The translations under genes and the position numbers were made by a program. Below are positions 50,246-58,376 of a stretch of 64,000 nt of DNA, in pieces. Position 1 is the first letter of the stretch; each line of letters opens with the position of its first letter. This DNA is from Mycolicibacterium bacteremicum (GTDB lineage: Bacteria; Actinomycetota; Actinomycetes; Mycobacteriales; Mycobacteriaceae): positions 41,293-105,292 of the forward strand of contig NZ_CALUAE010000007.1 of assembly GCF_943913955.1 (NCBI RefSeq), read 5' to 3'. The notes beneath the pieces are model-generated. The model ran no database searches. It was not told where the DNA came from and saw only the letters and a program-made list of their open reading frames with translations.

Positions 50246-50677
50246 TCACAGGTTGGCGGCGCCGGGTCCCCGATCGGCCAGCACATCCTCGGGATTGGCC
50301 AGCTGGCAGGACTTCAGGCTCAGGCATCCGCACCCGATGCAGCCGGCCAGGTTGTCGCGCAACCGCTCCAGGTGCAGGATGCGGTCGTCGAGATCCTGGC
50401 GCCAGCCCGCCGACAGCCGGGCCCAGTCCTTGCTGGTCGGAATGCGGTCATCCGGCAGGGTGGCCAGCGCATCCCGGATCCGGGCCAGCGGGATGCCGAG
50501 CCGCTGCGACATCCGGATGAACGCCACCCGGCGCAGCGTCTCGCGGCGATAGCGACGCTGGTTGCCCGAGGTGCGCCGCGAGACGATCAGACCCTCGCGC
50601 TCGTAGAAGTGCAGCGCGGAGACGGCCACCCCGCTGCGGAGTGACATCTCACCGGGTGTGAGCTCATGCGTCTCCAT
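50246..50677 (-). CDS. soxR: SoxR redox-sensing regulator (MerR family)
   Basis: A 143-aa regulator. MerR-type winged helix in residues 9-75 (SGVAVSALHFYEREGLIVSRR) and four cysteines, C113, C116, C118 and C124 (CIGCGCLSLKSC), that ligate a [2Fe-2S] cluster as in SoxR. Oxidation by redox-cycling compounds would activate it. A SoxR-like palindrome lies just upstream. It is divergent from arcA with 34 bp between starts. There is no soxS, as usual outside enterobacteria. Confidence 0.92.
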   Translation of the reverse strand: METHELTPGEMSLRSGVAVSALHFYEREGLIVSRRTSGNQRRYRRETLRRVAFIRMSQRLGIPLARIRDALATLPDDRIPTSKDWARLSAGWRQDLDDRILHLERLRDNLAGCIGCGCLSLKSCQLANPEDVLADRGPGAANL

Positions 50678-50681
50678 ACAC

Positions 50682-50697
50682 CTCAACCATAGTTGAG
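50682..50697. promoter_or_regulatory. SoxR-like operator between soxR and arcA
   Basis: CTCAAC-cata-GTTGAG is a perfect 6-bp inverted repeat resembling the known SoxR box (CCTCAAG...CTTGAGG). It is immediately upstream of soxR and overlaps the region of the arcA -35 element, so both genes may respond. Confidence 0.6.
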
Positions 50698-50698
50698 T

Positions 50699-50704
50699 TA
50701 ACGT
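50699..50704 (+). promoter_or_regulatory. -10 element for leaderless arcA
   Basis: TAACGT, then 7 nt, then the GTG start at 50712. With no Shine-Dalgarno before the start codon, transcription and translation probably begin at the same base. Confidence 0.45.
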
Positions 50705-50711
50705 TGCCTTC

Positions 50712-51920
50712 GTGGAAGCGATACCGCTGGGTTCCAACTCGGAGGTCGGCAGGCTGCGCACGGTCATCCTGCACCGCCCGGGCGCGGAGTTGCAGCGCCT
50801 GACCCCGCGCAACAACGACACCCTGCTCTTCGACGGGCTGCCCTGGGTGAGCAAGGCCCAGGAGGAGCATGACGCCTTCGCCGCGCTGCTCACCTCGCGC
50901 GGGGTGGAGGTACTGCTGCTGGGCGATCTGCTGGCCCAGGCGCTGGCCTCCGGGGCGGCCCGGATGCACGGAATCTCCGCCGCCGTCGACCCCCGACGAT
51001 TGGGAGTGCCGCTGGCACAAGAGCTTTCGGCCTATCTGCGCACGGTGGACCCGGCCACCCTGGCGCACCTGTTGATGGCGGGCATGACCTTCGACGAGCT
51101 GCCGTTCGCCTCCACCGAGTTCTCACTGGTGCGCCGCATGCACCACGGCGGCGATTTCGTCATCGACCCGCTGCCCAATCTGCTGTTCACCCGGGACTCG
51201 TCGTTCTGGATCGGGCCGCGGGTGGCCATCACCTCGCTGGCGCTGCCCGCCCGGGTCCGCGAGACCTCGCTGACCGACCTCATCTACGCCCACCATCCGC
51301 GGTTCCTGGGGGTGCGGCGGGCCTACGAGTCGCGCTCCGCCCCCGTCGAGGGCGGTGATGTGTTGCTGCTGTCGCCCGGGGTGGTCGCGGTCGGTGTCGG
51401 CGAGCGCACCACACCCGCCGGCGCGGAGGCGCTGGCGCGCAGCCTGTTCGACGACGACCTGGCGCACACCGTGCTGGCCGTGCCGATCGCCCAGGAGCGC
51501 GCCCAGATGCACCTGGACACCGTCTGCACCATGGTCGACGTCGACGCCGTGGTGATGTACCCCAACATCGTGGACTCGTTGTCCGCCTTCACCATCCACA
51601 AGGTGTCCGGCGGCGGGGTGAAGATCGACCGCGCGGCGCCGTTCGTGGCGGCGGCCGCCGACGCGATGGGCATCGGCAAGCTGCGCGTCATCGACACCGG
51701 CCTGGACCCGGTGACCGCCGAGCGCGAACAGTGGGACGACGGCAACAACACCCTGGCGCTGGCGCCCGGCGTGGTGGTGGCCTACGAGCGCAACACCGAG
51801 ACCAACACCCGGTTGGCCGACTCCGGTATCGAGGTGCTGCCCATCGCGGCGTCCGAGTTGGGCACCGGCCGCGGCGGTCCACGCTGCATGTCCTGCCCGG
51901 CCGCGCGCGACCTGCTCTGA
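50712..51920 (+). CDS. arcA: arginine deiminase
   Basis: A 402-aa deiminase. The nucleophilic cysteine lies in GGPRCMSCP near residue 395; FTRDSSFWIG, VEGGDVLLLSPG and MHLDTVCTMVD are the standard guanidine-binding and catalytic blocks. It converts arginine to citrulline and ammonia. No arcB, arcC or arcD is nearby, so it may serve acid tolerance or nitrogen release rather than a full ADI pathway. Length equals the M. tuberculosis enzyme (Rv1001). Confidence 0.95.
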   Translation: MEAIPLGSNSEVGRLRTVILHRPGAELQRLTPRNNDTLLFDGLPWVSKAQEEHDAFAALLTSRGVEVLLLGDLLAQALASGAARMHGISAAVDPRRLGVPLAQELSAYLRTVDPATLAHLLMAGMTFDELPFASTEFSLVRRMHHGGDFVIDPLPNLLFTRDSSFWIGPRVAITSLALPARVRETSLTDLIYAHHPRFLGVRRAYESRSAPVEGGDVLLLSPGVVAVGVGERTTPAGAEALARSLFDDDLAHTVLAVPIAQERAQMHLDTVCTMVDVDAVVMYPNIVDSLSAFTIHKVSGGGVKIDRAAPFVAAAADAMGIGKLRVIDTGLDPVTAEREQWDDGNNTLALAPGVVVAYERNTETNTRLADSGIEVLPIAASELGTGRGGPRCMSCPAARDLL

Positions 51921-51955
51921 ACGCGCATGTTTGCCCCGATCTTGGATGGGGCAGC

Positions 51956-53275
51956 ATGAAGTACATGCCAACGCTGCTGTGGTTCCGGCGCGACCTGCGG
52001 TTACGCGATCTGCCCGCCCTGCTGGACGCCGCAAAGTCCGACGATGCCGACGGGCAGGTGCTGGCCTGCTATGTGCTGGATCCGCGCTTGCACGCCAGTT
52101 CCGGACCGCGGCGGTTGCAGTACCTCTACGACGCGCTGCGCGATGTCGCCGATCAGCTCGACGGCAGGCTGTTGGTCACCGAGGGGCGTCCCGACGAACG
52201 AATCCCGGCACTGGCCAAGGCGATCGACGCGTCGGCCGTGCACGTCTCGGGTGACTTCTCGCCGTTCGGGGTGCGCCGCGACGAGGCGGTGCGCGACGCG
52301 CTCGGCGACATCCCGCTGGAGGAGAGCGGCTCGCCGTATCTGGTGTCGCCGGGACGGGTCACCAAGGACGACGGCACCCCCTACAAGGTGTTCACCCCGT
52401 ACTTCCGGGCCTGGCGCGAACACGGCTGGCGGGCCCCGGCCAAGACCGGACCGACCACCGCGACATGGATCGATCCCCAGGACGTCGGGCGCGGCGCCAA
52501 GCGCACCGACATCCCCGCCGGCGAGGCCGAACTGGATCTGCCCGCGGGCGAGACCGCAGCGCACAAGGCGTGGAAATCCTTCGTCAAGAACAAGATTGCC
52601 AACTACGGAGATGACCGCAACCGTCCCGACGTCGACGGCATCAGCCGGATGTCGGCCCACCTGAAGTTCGGCGCCATCCATCCGCGCACCATGGCCGCCG
52701 ACCTCACATCGGGGGAGGGCCCGCAGGCATATCTGCGCGAGCTGGCGTTCCGCGACTTCTACGCCACGGTGCTGCACGCCTGGCCGCGCAGCGCGTGGTG
52801 GAACTGGAACAAGGCCTTCGACGCCATCGCCGTCGACGAGGACGCCGACGCCGAGAAGCGCTTCGCGGCGTGGAAGGCCGGCAAGACCGGTTTCCCGATC
52901 GTCGATGCCGGCATGCGCCAGCTGTCCGAATCCGGGTTCATGCACAACCGGGTCCGGATGATCACCGCGTCGTTCCTGGTCAAGGATCTGCACCTGCCCT
53001 GGCAGTGGGGTGCGCGCTGGTTCCTGGAGCAGCTGGTCGACGGGGACATGGCCAGCAATCAGCACGGCTGGCAGTGGGCGGCCGGGTGCGGCACCGACGC
53101 CGCCCCGTACTTCCGGGTGTTCAACCCCGACACCCAGGGCAAGAAGTTCGACCCGGACGGGGCCTACGTGCGGCGCTGGGTTCCCGAGTACGGCAGCGAC
53201 GACTATCCGGAGCCGATGGTCGACCACAGCGCCGAGCGCAGGGAGGCGCTGCGCCGCTACGAAGCCACCCGCTAG
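51956..53275 (+). CDS. phr: deoxyribodipyrimidine photolyase
   Basis: A 439-aa photolyase/cryptochrome. The N-terminal alpha/beta antenna domain begins LLWFRRDLRLRDLPALL. The FAD domain has MSAHLKFGAIHPR, RELAFRDFYATVLHAWP, the tryptophan-rich GMRQLSESGFMHNRVRMI and DGDMASNQHGWQWAAGCGTDAAPYFR. It repairs cyclobutane pyrimidine dimers with light. Absent at this place in M. tuberculosis. ATG 51956 (or 51965) follows GGATGGGG. Confidence 0.95.
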   Translation: MKYMPTLLWFRRDLRLRDLPALLDAAKSDDADGQVLACYVLDPRLHASSGPRRLQYLYDALRDVADQLDGRLLVTEGRPDERIPALAKAIDASAVHVSGDFSPFGVRRDEAVRDALGDIPLEESGSPYLVSPGRVTKDDGTPYKVFTPYFRAWREHGWRAPAKTGPTTATWIDPQDVGRGAKRTDIPAGEAELDLPAGETAAHKAWKSFVKNKIANYGDDRNRPDVDGISRMSAHLKFGAIHPRTMAADLTSGEGPQAYLRELAFRDFYATVLHAWPRSAWWNWNKAFDAIAVDEDADAEKRFAAWKAGKTGFPIVDAGMRQLSESGFMHNRVRMITASFLVKDLHLPWQWGARWFLEQLVDGDMASNQHGWQWAAGCGTDAAPYFRVFNPDTQGKKFDPDGAYVRRWVPEYGSDDYPEPMVDHSAERREALRRYEATR

Positions 53276-53295
53276 AGCCGGCTCACCTTCCCGGC

Positions 53296-53352
53296 GAGCG
53301 TGCGTGTCTGCACCCCAACACGCCGCGTTCCCAGCAGAGAAAACGCACGCTC
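53296..53352. repeat. stem-loop between convergent phr and pmt (REP-like or bidirectional terminator)
   Basis: GAGCGTGCGT pairs with ACGCACGCTC (10 bp), and inside it TCTGC pairs with GCAGA (5 bp). The loop is rich in CACCCCAACACGCCGCG. From memory, very similar sequences recur in convergent intergenic regions of fast-growing mycobacteria, so it may belong to a repeat family; a genome scan would tell. Confidence 0.45.
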
Positions 53353-53366
53353 ACCGCGCGAGAACA

Positions 53367-54905
53367 TCACCGCCAGGACGGCAGCCAGATCTGCATATGC
53401 CAGGTGGCCTGCGAGATGGGCAGCCCGGTCAGGATCGGATACAGCCACGCGAAGTTGGTGATCACCAGCGCCACATAACAACTCACCGCGATCAGGCCCA
53501 GCGTCCGGCGTTCGGAATTCTGCCGTGGCTGGTGGAGGATGTCGCCGAGGATCAGCGCTATCAGCATCACCAGGAACGGCGCCATCGCGGTGGCGTAGAA
53601 GAAGTACATCTGCCGATCGATGGCGAAGAACCACGGGATGATGCCGGCGCCGTAGCCGACCAGTACCGCCGCGTAGCGCCAGTCGCGGCGTACGAACGCT
53701 CGCCAGCACGCCCACAGCAGCACCGGCACCGCGATGAACCACATGGTCGGCGTGCCGACCAGCATCACCGCCTTCACACAGGACTCGGCCCCGCACCCCG
53801 GCACGTTCTGCTGGTCGATGGCGTAGAGCACCGGGCGCAGCGACATCGGCCAGGTCCACGGTTTGGACTCCCACGGATGGTGATTGCCCGCCGCATTCGT
53901 CAGCCCGGAATGGAAGCGGTACACCGAGGCCGTGTAGTACCAGAGCGAGCGGATGGCATCGGGCAGGAAGCCGCCCTCGCCGATGGTGCGGCCCACCTCA
54001 TGCCGGTACACGCCGGTCTCGGAGGCGAACCAGCGCGCATAGGAGGCCAGATACACCGCGAACGGGATGAGCACCAGCGCGTACACCGATGGCCCGGCGT
54101 CGCGGCGCAGCGCCCCCAACCAGGGCCGCTGCACCCGGTAGGCGCGGCGCGCGGCGATGTCGAAGGCCAGCGTCATCACCCCGAAGAACGCGATGAAGTA
54201 CAGCCCGGACCATTTGGTCGCGCACGCCAGGCCCAGCAGCACCCCGGCACCGAACCGCCACCACCGCACACCCAGACGCGGCCCCCACGGCGTGTCCGCC
54301 GCGCGGCCCTCCAGCAGCGCGATGTGCAGCCGCTCGCGCACCTGGTCGCGGTCGACGATCAGCGCACCGAATGCCGCGACGACGAACACCACCAGGTACA
54401 CGTCCAGCAGGGCGGTGCGCGCCGAGACGAAGCTGACACCGTCGGCGATGATCAGCAGCCCGGCGATCGCACCGATCAGGGTGGACCGGGTGATCCGGCG
54501 GACGATGCGGGCGACCAGGATCACGATGACGACGCCGCACACCGCGCCGCTGAACCGCCAGCCCAGACCGGTGTAGCCGAACAACCACTCGCCGACACTC
54601 ATCAGCATCTTCGACAGCGGTGGGTGCACCACCAGGCCGTAGCCCGGGTTGTCCTCGATGCCGTTGTTGTGCAGCATCTGCCAGGCCTGCGGCGCGTAAT
54701 GCTTCTCGTCGAAGATCGGGGTGCCGCCATCGGTCGGCGACCCCAGGTTCAGGAACCGGGTCAGCGCGGCCAGCGCCCCGATGATCGCGGTCATCACCCA
54801 GCCCTGCAGCCGGTCGACGGGCCCGAAGTCGGGGACCGGGACGAGCGGTCCGGGACTGATCACGGGTGCGGCGCGCTCCGGTTGCACGGTGTCAGGAGCG
54901 GTCAT
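53367..54905 (-). CDS. pmt: protein O-mannosyltransferase (PMT)
   Basis: A 512-aa GT39 membrane enzyme with about ten or eleven TMs. The first loop carries the catalytic FDEKHYAPQAWQML (Asp-Glu), followed by HPPLSKMLM. It transfers mannose from polyprenyl-phosphomannose to serine/threonine of exported proteins, many of them lipoproteins. Start ATG 54905 (MTAPDTVQPERAAP); the frame upstream is read-through. Corresponds to Rv1002c. It is divergent from rsmI. Confidence 0.95.
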   Translation of the reverse strand: MTAPDTVQPERAAPVISPGPLVPVPDFGPVDRLQGWVMTAIIGALAALTRFLNLGSPTDGGTPIFDEKHYAPQAWQMLHNNGIEDNPGYGLVVHPPLSKMLMSVGEWLFGYTGLGWRFSGAVCGVVIVILVARIVRRITRSTLIGAIAGLLIIADGVSFVSARTALLDVYLVVFVVAAFGALIVDRDQVRERLHIALLEGRAADTPWGPRLGVRWWRFGAGVLLGLACATKWSGLYFIAFFGVMTLAFDIAARRAYRVQRPWLGALRRDAGPSVYALVLIPFAVYLASYARWFASETGVYRHEVGRTIGEGGFLPDAIRSLWYYTASVYRFHSGLTNAAGNHHPWESKPWTWPMSLRPVLYAIDQQNVPGCGAESCVKAVMLVGTPTMWFIAVPVLLWACWRAFVRRDWRYAAVLVGYGAGIIPWFFAIDRQMYFFYATAMAPFLVMLIALILGDILHQPRQNSERRTLGLIAVSCYVALVITNFAWLYPILTGLPISQATWHMQIWLPSWR

Positions 54906-54931
54906 CACCGACGATCGTAGGCTTTGTAGTT

Positions 54932-55804
54932 GTGGAACCCCCGGCCGCAACGCTCCTACCCGCCGAAAAGTCGGCCGGCCGACTGCTCCTGGGTGCCACC
55001 CCGCTGGGTCAGCCCGGCGACGCGTCGGCCCGGCTGATCCGCGCCCTGGCCGGGGCGGACATCGTCGCCGCGGAGGACACCCGGCGGGCGCGGTCGCTGG
55101 CCACCGCGCTGGAGGTGACACCGGCCGGGCGGGTGCTCAGCCTGTTCGACCAGAACGAGGCGTCGCGGGTGCCGATGCTGGTCGACGAGATCGCCGCCGG
55201 TGCCACCGTGCTGCTGATCAGCGATGCCGGGATGCCGCTGATCAACGATCCGGGCTATCGGCTGGTGACGGCCTGCGTTCAGGCCGGGTTGACCGTCAGC
55301 TGCCTGCCGGGTCCGTCGGCGGTGACGACGGCGCTGGCGATTTCCGGGCTGCCCGCCGACCGGTTCTGCTTCGAGGGGTTCGCGCCGCGCAAACAGGTCG
55401 CCCGGCGCAGCTGGCTCAGCGGCCTGGCCACCGAGGAGCGCACCTGTGTGTTCTTCGAGTCACCGCGGCGGCTGGCCGACACGCTGGCCGACGCCGTCGC
55501 CACCCTGGGCGGCGATCGGCGCGCCGTGGTGTGCCGGGAGCTGACCAAGACCCATGAGGAGGTCCGGCGCGGGACGCTGGCCGAGCTGGCGGACTGGGCG
55601 GCCGACGGGGTCCTCGGCGAGATCACGGTCGTGCTGGCCGGTGCGACGCCGACGGCCGATCTGGACACCCTGGTGGCGCAGGTGACCGACCTCGTTTCCG
55701 ACGGTATGCGGGCCAAGGATGCGTGCGCGCAGGTCGTTGCGGCCAATCCGGGCGCGCCGTCCAAACGTGAGCTCTACGATGCGGTGTTGAAGTCGCGCGA
55801 CTGA
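54932..55804 (+). CDS. rsmI: 16S rRNA (cytidine1402-2'-O)-methyltransferase RsmI
   Basis: A 290-aa methylase of the tetrapyrrole-methylase fold. GATPLGQPGDASARL at the N-terminus, AEDTRRARSL, ISDAGMPLINDPGYRLV and LPGPSAVTTALAISGLP are the SAM- and substrate-binding blocks. The GTG at 54932 lies 8 nt after a TAGGCT -10-like element, so it may be leaderless. Divergent from pmt with 26 bp between starts. Corresponds to Rv1003. Confidence 0.93.
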   Translation: MEPPAATLLPAEKSAGRLLLGATPLGQPGDASARLIRALAGADIVAAEDTRRARSLATALEVTPAGRVLSLFDQNEASRVPMLVDEIAAGATVLLISDAGMPLINDPGYRLVTACVQAGLTVSCLPGPSAVTTALAISGLPADRFCFEGFAPRKQVARRSWLSGLATEERTCVFFESPRRLADTLADAVATLGGDRRAVVCRELTKTHEEVRRGTLAELADWAADGVLGEITVVLAGATPTADLDTLVAQVTDLVSDGMRAKDACAQVVAANPGAPSKRELYDAVLKSRD

Positions 55805-55823
55805 GCCTGCGGGGGTGTTCGGT

Positions 55824-56279
55824 ATGAGTACGACGATGTTCGTGGTGTTGCTGGTGGTCGGGATCCTGGTCGCCGTCGGCGCCCTGATCGCCATTCCGCT
55901 GCTGTGGTGGTTGCCGCGTCGCAGCGCGGCCGTCAGCGCACAGTTCGGTGCCGAGCTGGCCGGCGAGACCCTGGTGCGCGGACCGGAGAAGGGGTCCTAC
56001 CGGGGAGCCACCGCACCGGGTTATCCGACCGTGAAGAACGCCGGGTTGATCGCGCTGACGCCGCGGCGGCTGCTGTTTCGCACCCTGACCGGTACGACAA
56101 TCGAGGTCCCGGTCGCCGAGATCACCGGGGTGCGGGAGTCGACCGTGTTCAAGGGGTCGGTGGCGGGCGGGCAGACCCATCTGATCATCGACACCGCCGC
56201 GGGGGAGATCGCGTTCTACGTCTTCTCCGGCAACGCGGCCTGGGTCACGGCGCTGACCGGGCTACAGGCTTCGTCCTGA
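55824..56279 (+). CDS. membrane-anchored PH-like domain protein
   Basis: A 151-aa protein with one TM (about 5-30) and a cytoplasmic beta-rich domain of about 100 residues. VKNAGLIALTPRRLLFRTLTG and the regular strand pattern resemble bacterial PH domains. It begins 19 nt after rsmI. Its last 64 bp overlap the convergent pabB gene. Function unknown. Confidence 0.65.
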   Translation: MSTTMFVVLLVVGILVAVGALIAIPLLWWLPRRSAAVSAQFGAELAGETLVRGPEKGSYRGATAPGYPTVKNAGLIALTPRRLLFRTLTGTTIEVPVAEITGVRESTVFKGSVAGGQTHLIIDTAAGEIAFYVFSGNAAWVTALTGLQASS

Positions 56280-57466
56280 CCCAGCGCGATGATGGAGGCC
56301 GCCTTGTGCAGGCACTCCTGCCACTCGGCGGCCGGGTCGGAATCGGCGGTGATGCCGCCGCCGACGCCGAGCACCGCGTTGCCGGCGGCGTCGAACTCGA
56401 CGGTTCGGATGGCGACGTTCAGTTCGGTACCGGCCGAGGGTGAGGCCAGTCCGACTGTGCCGCAATAGATTCCACGACGATGCTGTTCCCAGTCGCCGAG
56501 CAGCTCACGGGCTCGGCCCTTGGGCGTCCCGGTCACCGACGCGGGCGGAAACGTCGCCTCGAGCACGGCCGACATCGGCGTGGCGACCGGGATGTCCGCG
56601 GTGACGGTCGAGACCAGATGCCACACGCCCGGTGCGGGACGGATCCGCAGCAGTTCCGGCACGGCGACCGATCCGGTGACGGCGAGCCGGCCGAGATCGT
56701 TGCGCACCAGGTCGACGATCATGATGTTCTCGGCGACGTCCTTGGTCGAAGCGCGCAGCAGCGCGGGTGATTCATCAAGGGGCAGTGTGCCTTTGATCGG
56801 GCTCGACGAGGTTGCCTCGCCGCGGCGGCGCAGGAACAGTTCCGGCGACAACGAGGCCACCGCACCCCAGGGCCCGGCGATGAAGGCCGCGCGCGCCGGA
56901 GCGGTGCGCGTCACGGCGTCGACGAAGAAATCCAGCGGATCACCGGTGAGCCGGCCCCGGAACTGGGTGCACACGCAGGCCTGGTAGACCTCGCCCGCGC
57001 CGATCGCGTCCAGGCAGGCGGCCACGCCGGCCAGGTGCCGGTCACGGTCGGGTGTGGTCCAGGCCAACCGGTACGGCCGCGCCGGCGTGCCGGAGATGCC
57101 GGAGAGCCAGTCGGGAAATGCTGTGTCGGTCAGGCTTTCGTGCCACCACTGGCCGTCGGCGTCCTGACGCAGCACCGCGTCCGACCACCCGCCCGCGGCC
57201 TGCGGGATGCGCGGTTGCCCCGGCCCGTCGGGATAGGACAGGTAACCGAACCAGCCGCCGCCGACGGTGTCCGAGGTGCCCGGGTAGGCCTCGAACAGCT
57301 CCGCGGCGGGTTCGGCGGCCAGCGACGGCGCGATCACCGCGCGGGAGCCGAACCAGTCGCCGATCAGCGCGGCCGGCGGCGCCATGCCGAGCCGGGCAGC
57401 GGTATCGGCGACCCAGCGCAACACCTCGGGAGCGTTGCCCAGGTTGCCGAGCCGGTCGATGCGCAC
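56216..57466 (-). CDS. pabB: aminodeoxychorismate synthase component I (PabB)
   Basis: A 416-aa chorismate-binding enzyme. SPELFLRRRG, PIKGTLPLDESP, AENIMIVDLVRNDLGR and GTPKGRARELL are the signature blocks of the anthranilate/ADC synthase family; the PIKG lysine points to PabB, where the nucleophilic lysine is in this motif. It makes 4-amino-4-deoxychorismate for folate. Start GTG 57466 behind GGAAAG. Corresponds to Rv1005c. The end overlaps a convergent gene by 64 bp. Confidence 0.9.
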   Translation of the reverse strand: MRIDRLGNLGNAPEVLRWVADTAARLGMAPPAALIGDWFGSRAVIAPSLAAEPAAELFEAYPGTSDTVGGGWFGYLSYPDGPGQPRIPQAAGGWSDAVLRQDADGQWWHESLTDTAFPDWLSGISGTPARPYRLAWTTPDRDRHLAGVAACLDAIGAGEVYQACVCTQFRGRLTGDPLDFFVDAVTRTAPARAAFIAGPWGAVASLSPELFLRRRGEATSSSPIKGTLPLDESPALLRASTKDVAENIMIVDLVRNDLGRLAVTGSVAVPELLRIRPAPGVWHLVSTVTADIPVATPMSAVLEATFPPASVTGTPKGRARELLGDWEQHRRGIYCGTVGLASPSAGTELNVAIRTVEFDAAGNAVLGVGGGITADSDPAAEWQECLHKAASIIALGQDEACSPVSAVTQAALPEKT

Positions 57467-57485
57467 CGGTCCAGCTTTCCAGAGG

Positions 57486-58376
57486 CTAGCGGCCGATGGC
57501 CCTCGGGATGGCCGCGGTGGTGAGCTTGTCCGGGTTACGCATGGCGTAGAAGTGCGAGATCTTGCCCTCGGTGATCTCGACGGTGATGACGCCTTCGAAG
57601 CTCTCACCCAGGTAGAGGTTGAGCGCGGGAGCGTTGTTGTACGTGGTGTATTCGACCCGGCCCTGGTCGCCGGACATCCGGAACAACCCGATGATGAGGC
57701 GGGCCACCCGGTCCGCGCCGTGCACCGGCCGCCGGGCGGCGCTGACCTTGCCGGCGCTGTCGGCGGTCCACACCACATCGGGTGCCAGCATCTCGACCAG
57801 GCCGGCGACGTCGCCGGTGGCCGCGGTGAGCAGGAACTGGGCGGTGAGCTGCTCGCTGACCGAGCTGTCGACCGGTTCGTAGCGTTTGCGCCGAGCGTGC
57901 ACGTGCTCGCGGGCGCGGTGCGCCAACTGACGCACCGCGGCCGCGGATTTGCCGACCGCCGCGGCGATCTCGTCGTGACCGAAGCCGAACACCTCGCGCA
58001 GCACGAACACCGCGCGCTCGTCCGGGGACAGCGTTTCCAGCACCACCATCATGGCCATCGAGACCGATTCGGCCAGCACGATGTCCGCGCCGGCGTCCGG
58101 TGCGTCCACCCGCAGCGGTTCGGGTAGCCACGGCCCGACGTACTCCTCGCGCCGGCGGGCCTGCGCGCGGAGCGCGTTGAGTGACTGCCGGGTCACCAGC
58201 TGGGCCAGATAGGACTTGGTGTCACGCACGGTGTCCAGGTTCACCTCGGCCCAGCGCAGATAACTCTCCTGCAGCACATCATCGGATTCGGTTGCCGAGC
58301 CCAGGATTTCGTAGGCGATGGTGAACAGCAGCGGGCGCAGCGCCGTGAAGCGCTCGGCGTGCTCGCTGATGCTCAT
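57486..58376 (-). CDS. ECF41-type sigma factor with C-terminal SnoaL-like domain (SigJ-like)
   Basis: A 296-aa sigma factor. Sigma2 (residues 10-75, LLFTIAYEILGSATESDDVLQESYLRW) and sigma4 (about 105-160, FGFGHDEIAAAVGKSAAAVRQL) are joined by a linker with WLPEPL, typical of ECF41. The C-terminal SnoaL-like domain (about 175-285) is the regulatory extension of that group. No anti-sigma gene is present, as expected. The ATG overlaps the stop of the FAD oxidoreductase gene. An ECF41-type promoter precedes the pair. Confidence 0.88.
   Translation of the reverse strand: MSISEHAERFTALRPLLFTIAYEILGSATESDDVLQESYLRWAEVNLDTVRDTKSYLAQLVTRQSLNALRAQARRREEYVGPWLPEPLRVDAPDAGADIVLAESVSMAMMVVLETLSPDERAVFVLREVFGFGHDEIAAAVGKSAAAVRQLAHRAREHVHARRKRYEPVDSSVSEQLTAQFLLTAATGDVAGLVEMLAPDVVWTADSAGKVSAARRPVHGADRVARLIIGLFRMSGDQGRVEYTTYNNAPALNLYLGESFEGVITVEITEGKISHFYAMRNPDKLTTAAIPRAIGR

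Noticed and set aside
53010..54920. 636-aa plus-strand frame across the end of phr and opposite pmt
   Set aside because: It has no ribosome-binding site, begins inside phr in another frame, and mirrors the membrane-protein codons of pmt.
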